Source: Actinomycetota bacterium
GTDB lineage: Bacteria > Actinomycetota > Actinomycetes > Streptosporangiales > Streptosporangiaceae
Assembly: GCA_003140115.1 (NCBI GenBank)
Contig: PLIQ01000651.1
Coordinates: forward strand, 1-17,527
DNA: 17,527 nt
Direction: 5' to 3'
Both the position numbers and the translations under genes were made by a program. The notes below the pieces were generated by a model. That model worked only from the letters and a program-made list of their open reading frames with translations. It did no database searches and was not told the DNA's origin. Each line of letters begins with the position of its first letter. Position 1 is the stretch's first letter. Of this stretch, positions 5,630-13,752 are shown one piece after another.

Positions 5630-6229
5630 ATGCCCGCTGGTGACTCGGGCGGGCGAGTCCCGCCGGACGGCCATCCGGACCGACTCCGGTGGAATGCCAG
5701 GTACGGCGCTGGGTTCGCGCCGTCCTTCAGGACGCATCCGCTCGCGGTCCGGGCGCTGGCTATGGACCTGCCGGACGGCCCGGTGGCCGATCTGGCCTGC
5801 GGCACCTCCGGCTCCGCGCTGCTGGCCGCGGTCCGTGGCCGGTCGGTCACCGCGGTGGACATCTCGGAATTGGCCCTCGGCATGCTCGGCGACGAGGCCC
5901 GCCGACGAGGCCTGGATCACCTGGTCACCTTGGTCCATGCGGATCTCGCCGCCTGGCCGGCGCCGCCGCGTTCGCATGCGCTCGTCCTGTGTACCGGCTG
6001 GTGGGAGCGGGCCGTCTTTATCGCGGCGGCCGAGACGGTAGCGTCCGGCGGCCTCTTGGGCTGGGAGGCGTTTACCGTCGAGGCCCGGCAGGCGCGACCG
6101 GACCTGTCCTCGCGGTGGTGCCTGGCCGCCGGGGAGCCCGCGTCGCTGCTCCCGACGGACTTCACTGTGCTCGATGAGCACGACCTACCGGAGCGCGGGC
6201 GGAGGCAGTTGCTGGCCCGGCGCCACTAG
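5630..6229 (+). CDS. Class I SAM-dependent methyltransferase
   Basis: This 199-aa single-domain methyltransferase has the Rossmann SAM-binding motifs in order: RWNARYG (20-26), motif I DLACGTSGSA (54-63), the acidic end of strand 2 in VTAVDIS (73-79), and a later HADLAAWP (103-110). It resembles small TehB-like methyltransferases. The substrate cannot be read from the sequence. It is divergent from mftD and shares the intergenic region containing the O3 palindrome, so a tailoring role on mycofactocin is attractive. A mycofactocin-glycan methyltransferase (MftM) is known in mycobacteria, but as I recall it is longer and not mft-linked, so I do not use that name. The gene ends 11 nt before the nitronate monooxygenase gene. 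Confidence 0.8.
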   Translation: MPAGDSGGRVPPDGHPDRLRWNARYGAGFAPSFRTHPLAVRALAMDLPDGPVADLACGTSGSALLAAVRGRSVTAVDISELALGMLGDEARRRGLDHLVTLVHADLAAWPAPPRSHALVLCTGWWERAVFIAAAETVASGGLLGWEAFTVEARQARPDLSSRWCLAAGEPASLLPTDFTVLDEHDLPERGRRQLLARRH

Positions 6230-6232
6230 GCT
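6227..6232 (+). promoter_or_regulatory. -10 of the nitronate monooxygenase gene, near-leaderless
   Basis: TAGGCT overlaps the stop codon of the methyltransferase gene and lies 8 nt before ATG 6241. No ribosome binding site is present. The gene may therefore be transcribed both from here and by read-through. Confidence 0.45.
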
Positions 6233-6240
6233 CGATTGTT

Positions 6241-7254
6241 ATGGCCCGGCCCAGGTTCGCGGATGTGCTGCGGCGGCCGCTCGTCGTGGCGCCGATGGCG
6301 GGCGGTCCCTCGACCACCGGCCTGGTGGTCGCGGCGGCGCAAGCCAGGACGCTGGGCTTTCTAGCCGGCGGTTACAAGACGCCCCCGGCGATGGCGGCCG
6401 AGATCGCTGCCGTCCGGGCCGCGACCGCAGAGCCGTTCGGGGTGAACATCTTCGTCTCCGGTACGCCGTACGCGGACCCCGCGGCGCTGGATCGATACCT
6501 CGGCTCCCTGCGTGCCGCCGGGCCCCTAGGCGACGGGACCTGGGACGACGACGGCTTCGACGGCAAGGTGGCGGCGCTGTTGGCCGATCCGCCCGCGATG
6601 GTCAGCTTCACCTTCGGATGCCCCGACGCCGAGGTCGTCATGGCCCTGCAGGACGCAGGCAGCCTGGTCGCGGTCACCGTGACCAGTCCCGGTGAGGCGG
6701 CGATCGCGGCCGCGGCGGGCGCGGATGCGCTGTGCGTCCAGGGTTATGAGGCCGGAGCCCACCGGGGGACGTTCATGAACGACGACGAGCCCGGCCGAGA
6801 CTACGGCCTGCTGGCGCTGATCGGCGAGGTGGCGAGAGTCACGAGTCTGCCGCAGATCGCCGCCGGGGCCATCATGGGCCCGCGTCAGGTCCAGGCCGTG
6901 ATCGCGGCGGGCGCGGCGGCCGCGCAGTGCGGCACGGCGTTCCTGCGTTGCCCGGAGAGCGGCGCGCATCCCCGGTACAAGGCGGCGCTGGCCGACCCGC
7001 GGTACACCGCGACCACGCTGACCCGGGCCTTCAGCGGGCGGCCGGCCCGCGGGCTGGTCAACCGGTTCATCCGCGACCACCAGGGCGCGCCCGCGGCCTA
7101 CCCGGAAATCAACAACGCGACGCGTCCGCTGCGGGCCGCGGCCGCCGCCGAGGGCGACACCGGCCGGATGTCGTTGTGGGCCGGGCAGGGCTACCGCTCG
7201 GCAACCGAGTGCCCGGCCGGCGAGATCATCGAGCGGCTTACCGCGACCAGCTAG
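6241..7254 (+). CDS. Nitronate monooxygenase family, FMN-dependent TIM-barrel oxidoreductase
   Basis: This is a 337-aa protein of the nitronate monooxygenase (2-nitropropane dioxygenase) family, which uses FMN and O2 to oxidise alkyl nitronates such as propionate 3-nitronate. Visible motifs are the N-terminal APMAGGPST (17-25), GFLAGGYKT (39-47), QGYEAGAHRGTF (167-178) with the conserved His 174, IAAGAIMGP (206-214) in the phosphate-binding region, GTAFL (231-235) and AFSGRPARGLVN (263-274). It follows the methyltransferase by 11 nt on the same strand. Its physiological substrate is uncertain, since many family members turn over other substrates. A functional tie to mycofactocin is only positional. 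A hairpin at 7305-7323 lies beyond the stop. Confidence 0.88.
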   Translation: MARPRFADVLRRPLVVAPMAGGPSTTGLVVAAAQARTLGFLAGGYKTPPAMAAEIAAVRAATAEPFGVNIFVSGTPYADPAALDRYLGSLRAAGPLGDGTWDDDGFDGKVAALLADPPAMVSFTFGCPDAEVVMALQDAGSLVAVTVTSPGEAAIAAAAGADALCVQGYEAGAHRGTFMNDDEPGRDYGLLALIGEVARVTSLPQIAAGAIMGPRQVQAVIAAGAAAAQCGTAFLRCPESGAHPRYKAALADPRYTATTLTRAFSGRPARGLVNRFIRDHQGAPAAYPEINNATRPLRAAAAAEGDTGRMSLWAGQGYRSATECPAGEIIERLTATS

Positions 7255-7283
7255 AACTGCGGCCGTAGATCGTGATCCTCGTT

Positions 7284-7323
7284 GGCGGAGCCGGCGAAGT
7301 CTCATCCGCCTGGCCTCGGCGGA
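7284..7323. terminator. Hairpin pair between convergent genes
   Basis: TCCGCC (7305-7310) can pair with GGCGGA either downstream (7318-7323, 7-nt loop) or upstream (7284-7289, 15-nt loop). The downstream hairpin is the stronger. The elements lie between the convergent nitronate monooxygenase and TPR genes and could end transcription in both directions, though no T-run is present. Confidence 0.4.
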
Positions 7324-7331
7324 AGCCGGGC

Positions 7332-7967
7332 TCACCGGGCATCAGGCGCCCGCCGCGCCGGGGCACATTCCTGGACCGCCTCGCGTGCCCACGCCCGTTG
7401 CTGCTCGGTGCCGACCCGCTCTGCCCATTCCTGCGCCTGCAGGAACGCTGCCAGCGCCTGGTCGAGGTCGCCGGCCTCGGAGTACGAGCAGCCGAGGTTG
7501 TTGTACAGCGAGACGAGCCAGCGCCGCGTACGGTCATCCGGCGCCGCCAGAGCGCGATCGATCGCCTCGGCCACCCGCTCACGGGACCGCGCCCTGTCGG
7601 CGATGGCGAGCATGTGCAGCGCGTCGATCTCGAGGAACAGCAGGCCGCCGGACCGGGCGAGCGCGGCCGCGTCCTCGAACTCGACCACGGCCTCCTCCGC
7701 CTTTCTCGCGCTGTTCAGCAGGCGGCCGGCCTCGAGCTTGACCCGCGTCCTGACGGCCGCATCGGCGGCCTGGCCGAGCGATTCCAGCAGCGCCCGCCCC
7801 GCGTCGAAGCGTCCCTGCAGCCCGAGCGCCCGGGCCTGCTGCGTGAGCAGCTCGGCCTGCTCGGCGTCAGTGTGCGCCTGCGACGCCGCCTCACACGCGA
7901 GCCGCAGCTCCGACCCGGCCGGGTCGCCGAAATCCCAGAGCTCGTCGAGCAGTTCCTGCGTGATCAC
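7332..7967 (-). CDS. TPR-repeat protein
   Basis: This 211-aa, mostly alpha-helical protein has recurring tetratricopeptide signatures. The clearest is near 158-185, where NNLGCSYSEAGDLDQALAAF carries the W/L-G-Y-A-F spacing of a TPR. Weaker repeats precede it, such as ARALGLQGRFDAGRALLE. TPR proteins are protein-protein interaction scaffolds, and no catalytic motif is visible. GTG 7967 is chosen because TAGGTT sits exactly 6 nt before it, suggesting a leaderless transcript. It lies 71 nt downstream of the VWA gene on the same strand, so it may be an extra partner of that operon, but it appears to have its own promoter. Confidence 0.75.
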   Translation of the reverse strand: MITQELLDELWDFGDPAGSELRLACEAASQAHTDAEQAELLTQQARALGLQGRFDAGRALLESLGQAADAAVRTRVKLEAGRLLNSARKAEEAVVEFEDAAALARSGGLLFLEIDALHMLAIADRARSRERVAEAIDRALAAPDDRTRRWLVSLYNNLGCSYSEAGDLDQALAAFLQAQEWAERVGTEQQRAWAREAVQECAPARRAPDAR

Positions 7968-7973
7968 CCCGTT

Positions 7974-7979
7974 AACCTA
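7974..7979 (-). promoter_or_regulatory. -10 of the TPR gene, leaderless type
   Basis: TAGGTT on the minus strand is followed by exactly 6 nt (AACGGG) and then GTG 7967. The GGG next to the start is too close to act as a Shine-Dalgarno site, which favours a leaderless mRNA. Confidence 0.5.
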
Positions 7980-8038
7980 GCGCGGCGGCCCCCGATCGCC
8001 GCCCCTGACCGCTCCCGGGCCCGGGCCTCGTTGGCGTT

Positions 8039-9208
8039 CTAGGCGGAGGCCTGCTGGCGGTGGGCCCACTCGGCGATGTCGCGGCGGTCGATGGCGGCGG
8101 CCATCAGGTCACCGAACGAGTCGGGGGTGCAGGCGAAGGCGGGGACGCCCAGCGCGGCCAGGGCGGCGGCCACCTCATGGTCGTAGGTCGGCGCACCGTC
8201 GTCGGACAGCGCCAGCAAGGCGATCACTTGGGTGCCTGCGGTGGTCAGGTCCGCGACCCGGCGCAGCATCTCGCCGGTGTCGCCGCCCTCGAACAGGTCA
8301 CTGACCAGGATGAGGATCGTCTGGGCGGGGCGGGTGATCAGCCGCTGGCAATAGGCCAGGGCACGGTTGATGTCGGTGCCGCCGCCGAGCTGGGTGCCGA
8401 ACAGGACGTCTACCGGGTCGCCGAGGTGCTCGGTCAGGTCGACGACCGCCGTGTCGAAGGCGACCACTGACGTGCGCAGGGACCGGATCGAGGCCAGCAC
8501 CGCGCCGAACACTCCGCCGTACACTACCGACGAGGCCATCGAGCCGCTCTGGTCCAGGCACACGATGACGTCCCGCGCCACCGCCTGCTGCTTCCTGGCG
8601 TAGCCGACGAGCCGCTCCGGCACGACGGTCCGCTGCTCGGGCAGGTAGTTCCGCAGGTTGGCGCGGATGGTGCGGTCCCAGTCGATGTCGGCCGGGCGCC
8701 TGGGCCGGTTCGTGCGGCTCGCCCGGTTCAGCGCGCCGGTGACGGCCGAACGAGTCCGCTGGGCCAGCCGCCGTTCCAAGTCTTTGGTCACGGTACGCAC
8801 CACGGCGCGGGCCGACTCCCGTGCCTGCTCGGGGAGCACCCGGCTCAGCGACAGCAGGGTCCCGACTAGGTGCACGTCGGGCTCGACCGCGGCGAGCATC
8901 TCGGGCTCGAGCAGCAGCCGGGTCAGGCCGAGCCGCTCGATCGCGTCCTTCTGCATCACCTGGACGACGCTGACCGGGAAGAACGTGCGGATATCGCCGA
9001 GCCAGCGCGCGACCCGGGGGGCCGACGCGCCCAGGCCAGCCTGGCGCTTGGCGACGGGCTCGAGCCCGGCGCCTTCATCGGAGTCGTACAGGGCGCCGAG
9101 CGCGGCGTCGATCCGCGCGTCGTCGCCGTGTAGCGGCATCCCGGTACCGTCGGCAGCGCCGAGCACCAGTCGCCAGCGGCGCATCCGCTCGTCGTGGTCA
9201 GCGGTCAT
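8039..9208 (-). CDS. VWA-domain protein with intact MIDAS (YehP-like)
   Basis: This 389-aa protein has a helical N-terminal region (1-200) and a C-terminal von Willebrand A domain (about 213-370). The metal-ion-dependent adhesion site is complete: D219-Q-S221-G-S223 (DQSGS), T278 in GGGTD (275-279), and D304 in SDLFEGGD (303-310). VWA proteins paired with MoxR-type ATPases usually bind a partner through this metal site and link it to the ATPase, as in chelatases. The ATG overlaps the stop of the DUF5682-type gene by 4 nt (ATGA), which indicates coupled translation. It is the last tightly linked gene of the five-gene operon. Size and context match E. coli YehP. It is probably cytoplasmic, because no signal peptide is visible. 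Confidence 0.88.
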   Translation of the reverse strand: MTADHDERMRRWRLVLGAADGTGMPLHGDDARIDAALGALYDSDEGAGLEPVAKRQAGLGASAPRVARWLGDIRTFFPVSVVQVMQKDAIERLGLTRLLLEPEMLAAVEPDVHLVGTLLSLSRVLPEQARESARAVVRTVTKDLERRLAQRTRSAVTGALNRASRTNRPRRPADIDWDRTIRANLRNYLPEQRTVVPERLVGYARKQQAVARDVIVCLDQSGSMASSVVYGGVFGAVLASIRSLRTSVVAFDTAVVDLTEHLGDPVDVLFGTQLGGGTDINRALAYCQRLITRPAQTILILVSDLFEGGDTGEMLRRVADLTTAGTQVIALLALSDDGAPTYDHEVAAALAALGVPAFACTPDSFGDLMAAAIDRRDIAEWAHRQQASA

Positions 9209-11409
9209 AATCCGCTCACCGATGCAGGGCGTCGGCCCAGGAGCGCGGCCACGGTCCGCACCGCGATCGCGGCCCGGTCCTGATCCAGGTCGTCGTCCGG
9301 CGATACGGGCATGACCGGCGGCCCGTTGCTGCCGCCCAGCCGGGCCGCCTTGTCACCGATGGCTCGCCGCTCGGGCGGGGCGAATTGGCCGAAGGTGCGC
9401 CGGAGCGCGGGCAGCACGGCGGCGAAGGCGTCCGCGCTCAGCCCGGCCAGCCACGCATCGGCCAGGGCGAGCAGCGTGTCGTCGTGCAGAAGCAGCAGGC
9501 CGCTGCCGGCCAGGAACCCCTCGGCCCAGCCCGCGGCGGCCGCGGCCGGCACGGCGACGGACAGCTCGCGTGACATCCGCACCGCCACGTCGTCCGGAGA
9601 AAGCCGTCCCGCGTCGAGGAGCAGCCTGGTCAGGCGGCCGGAGATAAGAGGAGGACAGCGCGGGACGACACGGGCGAGCGTATCCAGCCAGCGCGTGCGG
9701 CTGCCGGGGTCCGCGAGCAGGCTGGTGGCCGAATGCACGGCGTTGATGCGGTCGCGCATGGCCCGTTCGGCCGCCTCGTCCAGGGATATCACCGCGGCGG
9801 GCAGGCCGGCGCAGATCCGGGTGATCATCTCGACTGCTACTTCGCCGAGCCGGCCGGGGTCGGTGCCGCGCACGTCGCCGTACCGGACCGCCCGGACCAG
9901 GGCAGGCAGCGCCGCCATCAGGTGCGTCACGTCGCCCTCCAGCGCGGCGCGGTCCCTGACCGCCGCGAGCACCTCGGGCAGGGCGTCGCCCAGATCGGCG
10001 AGCAGGCACCGCTCGACCAAGCCGGTCACGTCCGCCAGCGCGGTGGCCTCGACGGCCAGGGAACGGGCTCGCTGCGACGCGGCGGCCACCACCGTGCTGC
10101 CCCACATGCTCGCCTCGATCAGGGCTAGGTCGAGCTCCGGTCCCCAGGTCAGCTGCCAACTTTCCCGGAACGTCCCGATGTTCTGGGTCCGGCCCTGCTG
10201 CGGCGCGCCCCACCGCACCCCGAGCAGGGTGAGCCGGTACAGCAGGTGGCTGCGGGCCAGGTCGTTCGGCTTACGCAGGTCCAGGTCATAGTCGCGGGGC
10301 TGCACCTCCGGGCGCAGCCGCAGGCTGCGCTGCTGATCTTGCAGGTCCCGCTGCAGCGGCATCATGGGCGTGGCGGCCGGCACCGCGCCGAGCCGCTCGC
10401 CGACCACCAGGCGCCGCTGGATGAGCCCTACGAGCAGGTCACTGCCCTCACATAGCACCGCGCGGGCCGCCTCGGTGACCTCCTCCAGGCCCGCCAGCGG
10501 CCGCCCGCGCAGCGCGGCCAGCGCCTCGGCCAGCCGGACCGACTCGATCACGTGCGCGGACGACGCCGGAACGCCCTCGTCCCGCAGCACGGCGGCGGCC
10601 TTGGCCAGCCACCGCTCGACGGGCTGCCCATCGCAGGAGAACAAGTGGTCGTACCAGCCCGGGGAGCGGATGCCGGCGCCGTAACCCGAGGTGTAGGCGA
10701 GACGGCCGTAGGTCCACGGGATCCAGGTGAAGGTGGCCCTTACCTTCGGCAGGCCGCGCAGTAGCCGGTCGTCGGCCGCCGCGGGCGGGAGGTGCTGCAG
10801 CGCTGGAACGTGCCAGGCGCCGCAGACCACCGCGATTCGCTGGTAGCCCTCCTTGGTCGTCCGGCGCAGCACCTTACGCATGTACGCCTCGCGGGCCACG
10901 TCGCGCTGATCGGGTTCGGGATCTTCCGCGCGGAGGAACCCGATGGCTTCCGCCAGGGCGTCGAAGACTGCGGGTCCCGGGACGTGCTCGACCACGTCTT
11001 CCCACCAGCGCTCCGGGTCGTCGTAACCGGCTGCCGTGGCCAGGTCGCTGATCGGGTCGGTGCGTGACTGCTGTCTTCTGCTGTCGGTCATGGCCAGCTG
11101 GTGCGCGGCTGGCAGGTCGCAGAACCGGACCGGTACGCCCGCGCGCAGCGCGTACCTGATCGCCTGCCACTCTGGCGAGAACACCGCAAACGGCCAGAAC
11201 GCCGCCGTCTTCGGCTGTCCCGGCACGTACCCGAGCAACGCCACCGGCGGCCGCATCTCCGGATCGCGCACCAGCTCCAGCAGCGCGTCCGCCTCGGGCG
11301 GCCCCTCGATCAGCACCACATCAGGCTCGAGTTCAGCCAGGGCCTCGCGCAACGACCGCGCCGATCCCGGTCCGTGATGCCGGATGCCGTACAGCGCCGG
11401 GCCGGTCAC
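9205..11409 (-). CDS. DUF5682-type protein (YehM-like), unknown function
   Basis: This large protein (734 aa from the chosen start) has no recognisable catalytic domain that I can name with confidence. Its N-terminus is the conserved part: YGIRHHGPGSARSL (7-20), then VVLIEGPPEAD (31-41), ALLGYVPG and CGAWHVPAL. The H/GS and E-G-P pattern is reminiscent of TraB/EreA-like proteins, which is only a suggestion. The C-terminal half is helical. GTG 11409 is chosen because it overlaps the ATPase gene's TAG by one base (TAGTG) and has GAGG 10 nt upstream. An ATG 84 nt further upstream would add an unrelated Arg/Gly-rich tail inside the ATPase gene. It is always expected with the MoxR and VWA partners, as in E. 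coli yehLMP. Confidence 0.8.
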   Translation of the reverse strand: MTGPALYGIRHHGPGSARSLREALAELEPDVVLIEGPPEADALLELVRDPEMRPPVALLGYVPGQPKTAAFWPFAVFSPEWQAIRYALRAGVPVRFCDLPAAHQLAMTDSRRQQSRTDPISDLATAAGYDDPERWWEDVVEHVPGPAVFDALAEAIGFLRAEDPEPDQRDVAREAYMRKVLRRTTKEGYQRIAVVCGAWHVPALQHLPPAAADDRLLRGLPKVRATFTWIPWTYGRLAYTSGYGAGIRSPGWYDHLFSCDGQPVERWLAKAAAVLRDEGVPASSAHVIESVRLAEALAALRGRPLAGLEEVTEAARAVLCEGSDLLVGLIQRRLVVGERLGAVPAATPMMPLQRDLQDQQRSLRLRPEVQPRDYDLDLRKPNDLARSHLLYRLTLLGVRWGAPQQGRTQNIGTFRESWQLTWGPELDLALIEASMWGSTVVAAASQRARSLAVEATALADVTGLVERCLLADLGDALPEVLAAVRDRAALEGDVTHLMAALPALVRAVRYGDVRGTDPGRLGEVAVEMITRICAGLPAAVISLDEAAERAMRDRINAVHSATSLLADPGSRTRWLDTLARVVPRCPPLISGRLTRLLLDAGRLSPDDVAVRMSRELSVAVPAAAAAGWAEGFLAGSGLLLLHDDTLLALADAWLAGLSADAFAAVLPALRRTFGQFAPPERRAIGDKAARLGGSNGPPVMPVSPDDDLDQDRAAIAVRTVAALLGRRPASVSGL

Positions 11410-12509
11410 TAGCCGGCCGCCTCGCGGCACGCGCGGTAGAAATCGCTCCAGTCGTCCCGCTCGCGGACCACGGTTTCCAGGTACTCCTGCCACGCCACCC
11501 GGTCGGACACCGGATCCTGGATGACCGCGCCGGTGATGCCGCCTGCCACGTCGGCGGGGCGGAGCACGCCGTCGCCGAAGTGCGCGGCCAGGGCCAGGCC
11601 GCTGGTGATGACCGAGATCGCCTCGGCGGGGGACAGCGTCGCGCTCGGCGACTTGACCTTTGACCGGCCGTCTTCGGTGACGCCCTGGCGCAGCTCGCGG
11701 AAGACCGTGACCACGCGCCGGATCTCCTCGGCGCCGGGCTTGATCTCCGGCAGCCCGATCGAGCGGCCGAGCTGAGCGACCCGCCGGGTGACGATCTCCA
11801 CCTCCTGCTCGGCCGAGGACGGCACCGGCAGCACCACGGTGTTGAACCGCCGGCGCAGCGCGCTGGACAACTCGTTCACGCCGCGGTCCCGGTCGTTGGC
11901 GGTGGCGATGACGTTGAAGCCGCGTACCGCCTGCCGCTCGCTAGCTAGCTCCGGGATCGGCAGCGTCTTCTCCGACAAGATGGTGATCAGCGCGTCCTGC
12001 ACGTCAGAGGGCATCCGGGTCAGCTCTTCGACGCGGGCGATCTGGCCCGCGGCCATGGCCCGCATGACCGGGCTGGGCACCATGGCCTCCCAGGACGGTC
12101 CCTCCGCGATCAACCGCGCATAGTTCCAGCCGTACCTGACCGCCTCCTCGGCGGTCCCCGCGGTGCCCTGCACCATCAGCGTCGAGTCGCCGGAGATGGC
12201 CGCGGCCAGGTGCTCAGACAGCCAGGTCTTGGCCGTGCCCGGCACGCCGAGCAGCAGCAGGGCGCGGTCGGTGGCCAGCGTGGCCACGGCAACCTCGACC
12301 AGGCGGCGGGAGCCGACGTACTTCGGCGTGATCTCGGTGCCGCCGGCCTGCCCGCCCAGCAGGTAGGTCGTCACCGCCCACGGGGACAGCCGCCAGCCCG
12401 GGGGACGCGGCCGGTTGTCGGCGGTGGCCAGGGCGGCCAGCTCGGCTCGGTGCTCGTCCTCGGCGTGCGGACGCAGCACCACCTGGGGCTCAGCCGTCGT
12501 TTCCGTCAT
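11409..12509 (-). CDS. MoxR-like AAA+ ATPase (AAA_5 type, YehL-like)
   Basis: This 366-aa AAA+ ATPase has Walker A GVPGTAKT (88-95), sensor-1 FNVIATAND (198-206) with Asn 205, and an Arg-rich NELSSALRRRF (212-222) holding the likely Arg finger. The Walker B position reads ARVEEL (158-163): E161-E162 replaces the usual Asp-Glu, so metal coordination may differ. It probably forms a ring ATPase that remodels a partner recruited by the VWA protein. The start ATG is backed by an excellent AAGGAG site 7 nt upstream. It overlaps the preceding DUF5691-type gene by 20 bp. The length matches E. coli YehL, and the neighbouring DUF5682, VWA and SWIM genes match the same set. Confidence 0.88.
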   Translation of the reverse strand: MTETTAEPQVVLRPHAEDEHRAELAALATADNRPRPPGWRLSPWAVTTYLLGGQAGGTEITPKYVGSRRLVEVAVATLATDRALLLLGVPGTAKTWLSEHLAAAISGDSTLMVQGTAGTAEEAVRYGWNYARLIAEGPSWEAMVPSPVMRAMAAGQIARVEELTRMPSDVQDALITILSEKTLPIPELASERQAVRGFNVIATANDRDRGVNELSSALRRRFNTVVLPVPSSAEQEVEIVTRRVAQLGRSIGLPEIKPGAEEIRRVVTVFRELRQGVTEDGRSKVKSPSATLSPAEAISVITSGLALAAHFGDGVLRPADVAGGITGAVIQDPVSDRVAWQEYLETVVRERDDWSDFYRACREAAG

Positions 12510-13752
12510 CGCTCAGCTCCTTCAGCATGTCGTGGCGAAACCGCAGCACGCCAAGCGCCGCGCCGACGACCGGCAAGGCGTCCGGCCGCGGCTCGGGCAG
12601 CGTATCTGGTGCGCCCAGCGCGGGATCAGCGCGGCGGGCTAGTCGCTGCAGCGCCTGGATCTCCCCGGCCATGCGCGGCGGGCGGCCGGTGAGCGCGTGG
12701 CCGATCAGAGCGGCCGTCCATTCGTGGTCACGCTGGGCGATCGCCGCGCGTACCCAGCCGGTGAACAGTACCGGCGCCCAGTCACCCGAGGGCAAGGCCG
12801 CGACCTGCGCGGCGGTCAGGCCGGATCGGTCAGTCCAGGTCCGTAGCGGAGTCCGGGCGACGATCTCGAGCACGAGGCGGCCCCGGTCCGGCTGGGAGGG
12901 TTCGGCGGTCGGCGGCGTGATGACCAGGCGCGGGCCGCGAGCGGCGTGCTCGATCCGTACGTAGCGTCGGGCACGTTCGGTCATCTGCTTCCCCAACGCC
13001 GAGCCGGGCAGGCTCGCCAGCAGATCGGCGGCCTGGCGGCGCACGTCCTCGGGGTGGTCGTGCCGAGCGGCTTCGAGCAGCGGCTCGTCCGCCGGACTGA
13101 GCCGGTCGGCCAGCACGGACAAGAACATTACCCGCTCGGCGGGGCCCGCCGCGTCCCAGCCGCCGCGGATCAGGTCCCGGGCCGCGTCCGGATCACTGGC
13201 CAGCAACCAGGCCAGGTAGCGGCGCCGCTGGGCGGTGTTGCCGAGCCGCCACGCGTCCTGGCCGGACAGGGCGGATGCCGCCGCGAACTCCCAGTCCGGG
13301 TTGAGTCCGGCCAGCCATCTGGCGCGCGGCCCGCCCGCCTCGGCGACCAGATCCGCCAGTGCGGGATCCGCCGACCTGGCGCGGCGTGCCCGGTCAAGGA
13401 GCACGGGAAGTGACTGGGGCGCCGCCCGCAGGCCGCGGGCGGTGACCGCGGTCAGCCACTCGGTCAGCAGTTCCGGGTACTCGCCAGCGAGCAGCCGCGC
13501 CAGCCGACGGTCAGCGGCCGGGCTCACCACGGGCCGCGAGTCGGGCTCGGACTGGGGGAGTGGCTGGGCGTAATCGGGCCGGCGACCCGCCCGGCGGGCC
13601 GCGGTCAGCAGCGCGGCCCGGTCGAGCAGGACGGCCGCTGGATCGCCGCCGTCGTCTTCGGCGGGGGGCAGGCCGGGGATACCGACCGCGGGAACCACGG
13701 CCCGTTCGGTACCGATAAGACTCGCGGTGACCAGGTCGTGCCATGTACTCAC
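12490..13752 (-). CDS. DUF5691-type helical-repeat protein, unknown function
   Basis: This 420-aa protein begins VSTWHDLVTASLIGTER, the kind of opening I associate with DUF5691 proteins in MoxR/VWA operons. The middle (about 130-290) is rich in Leu/Ala helices, with repeats resembling HEAT-like repeats (RARWLAGLNPDW, RRRYLAWLLASDPDAARDLI, RRQAADLLASLPGS). No catalytic motif is visible, so a scaffold or adaptor role is inferred. GTG 13752 is chosen because it forms a 4-nt GTGA overlap with the SWIM gene stop. A longer ATG version starting at 13815 would sit inside that gene and add 21 residues. The 3' end overlaps the ATPase start by 20 bp. The family name is from memory and context. Confidence 0.75.
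   Translation of the reverse strand: MSTWHDLVTASLIGTERAVVPAVGIPGLPPAEDDGGDPAAVLLDRAALLTAARRAGRRPDYAQPLPQSEPDSRPVVSPAADRRLARLLAGEYPELLTEWLTAVTARGLRAAPQSLPVLLDRARRARSADPALADLVAEAGGPRARWLAGLNPDWEFAAASALSGQDAWRLGNTAQRRRYLAWLLASDPDAARDLIRGGWDAAGPAERVMFLSVLADRLSPADEPLLEAARHDHPEDVRRQAADLLASLPGSALGKQMTERARRYVRIEHAARGPRLVITPPTAEPSQPDRGRLVLEIVARTPLRTWTDRSGLTAAQVAALPSGDWAPVLFTGWVRAAIAQRDHEWTAALIGHALTGRPPRMAGEIQALQRLARRADPALGAPDTLPEPRPDALPVVGAALGVLRFRHDMLKELSDDGNDG

Noticed and set aside
4342..5883. Long minus-strand frame (513 codons) over mftD
   Set aside because: It is Arg/Gly/Pro-rich with no motifs and lies in another frame of mftD, whose FMN and catalytic motifs are clear.
5630..6229. Naming the methyltransferase MftM
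   Set aside because: As I recall, the mycobacterial MftM is longer and lies outside the mft cluster. Methyltransferase motifs alone do not give a substrate.
8014..8025. CCCGGGCCCGGG palindrome after the VWA gene as a terminator
   Set aside because: Its perfect symmetry leaves almost no loop, so the usable stem is only about 4 bp, and no T-run follows.
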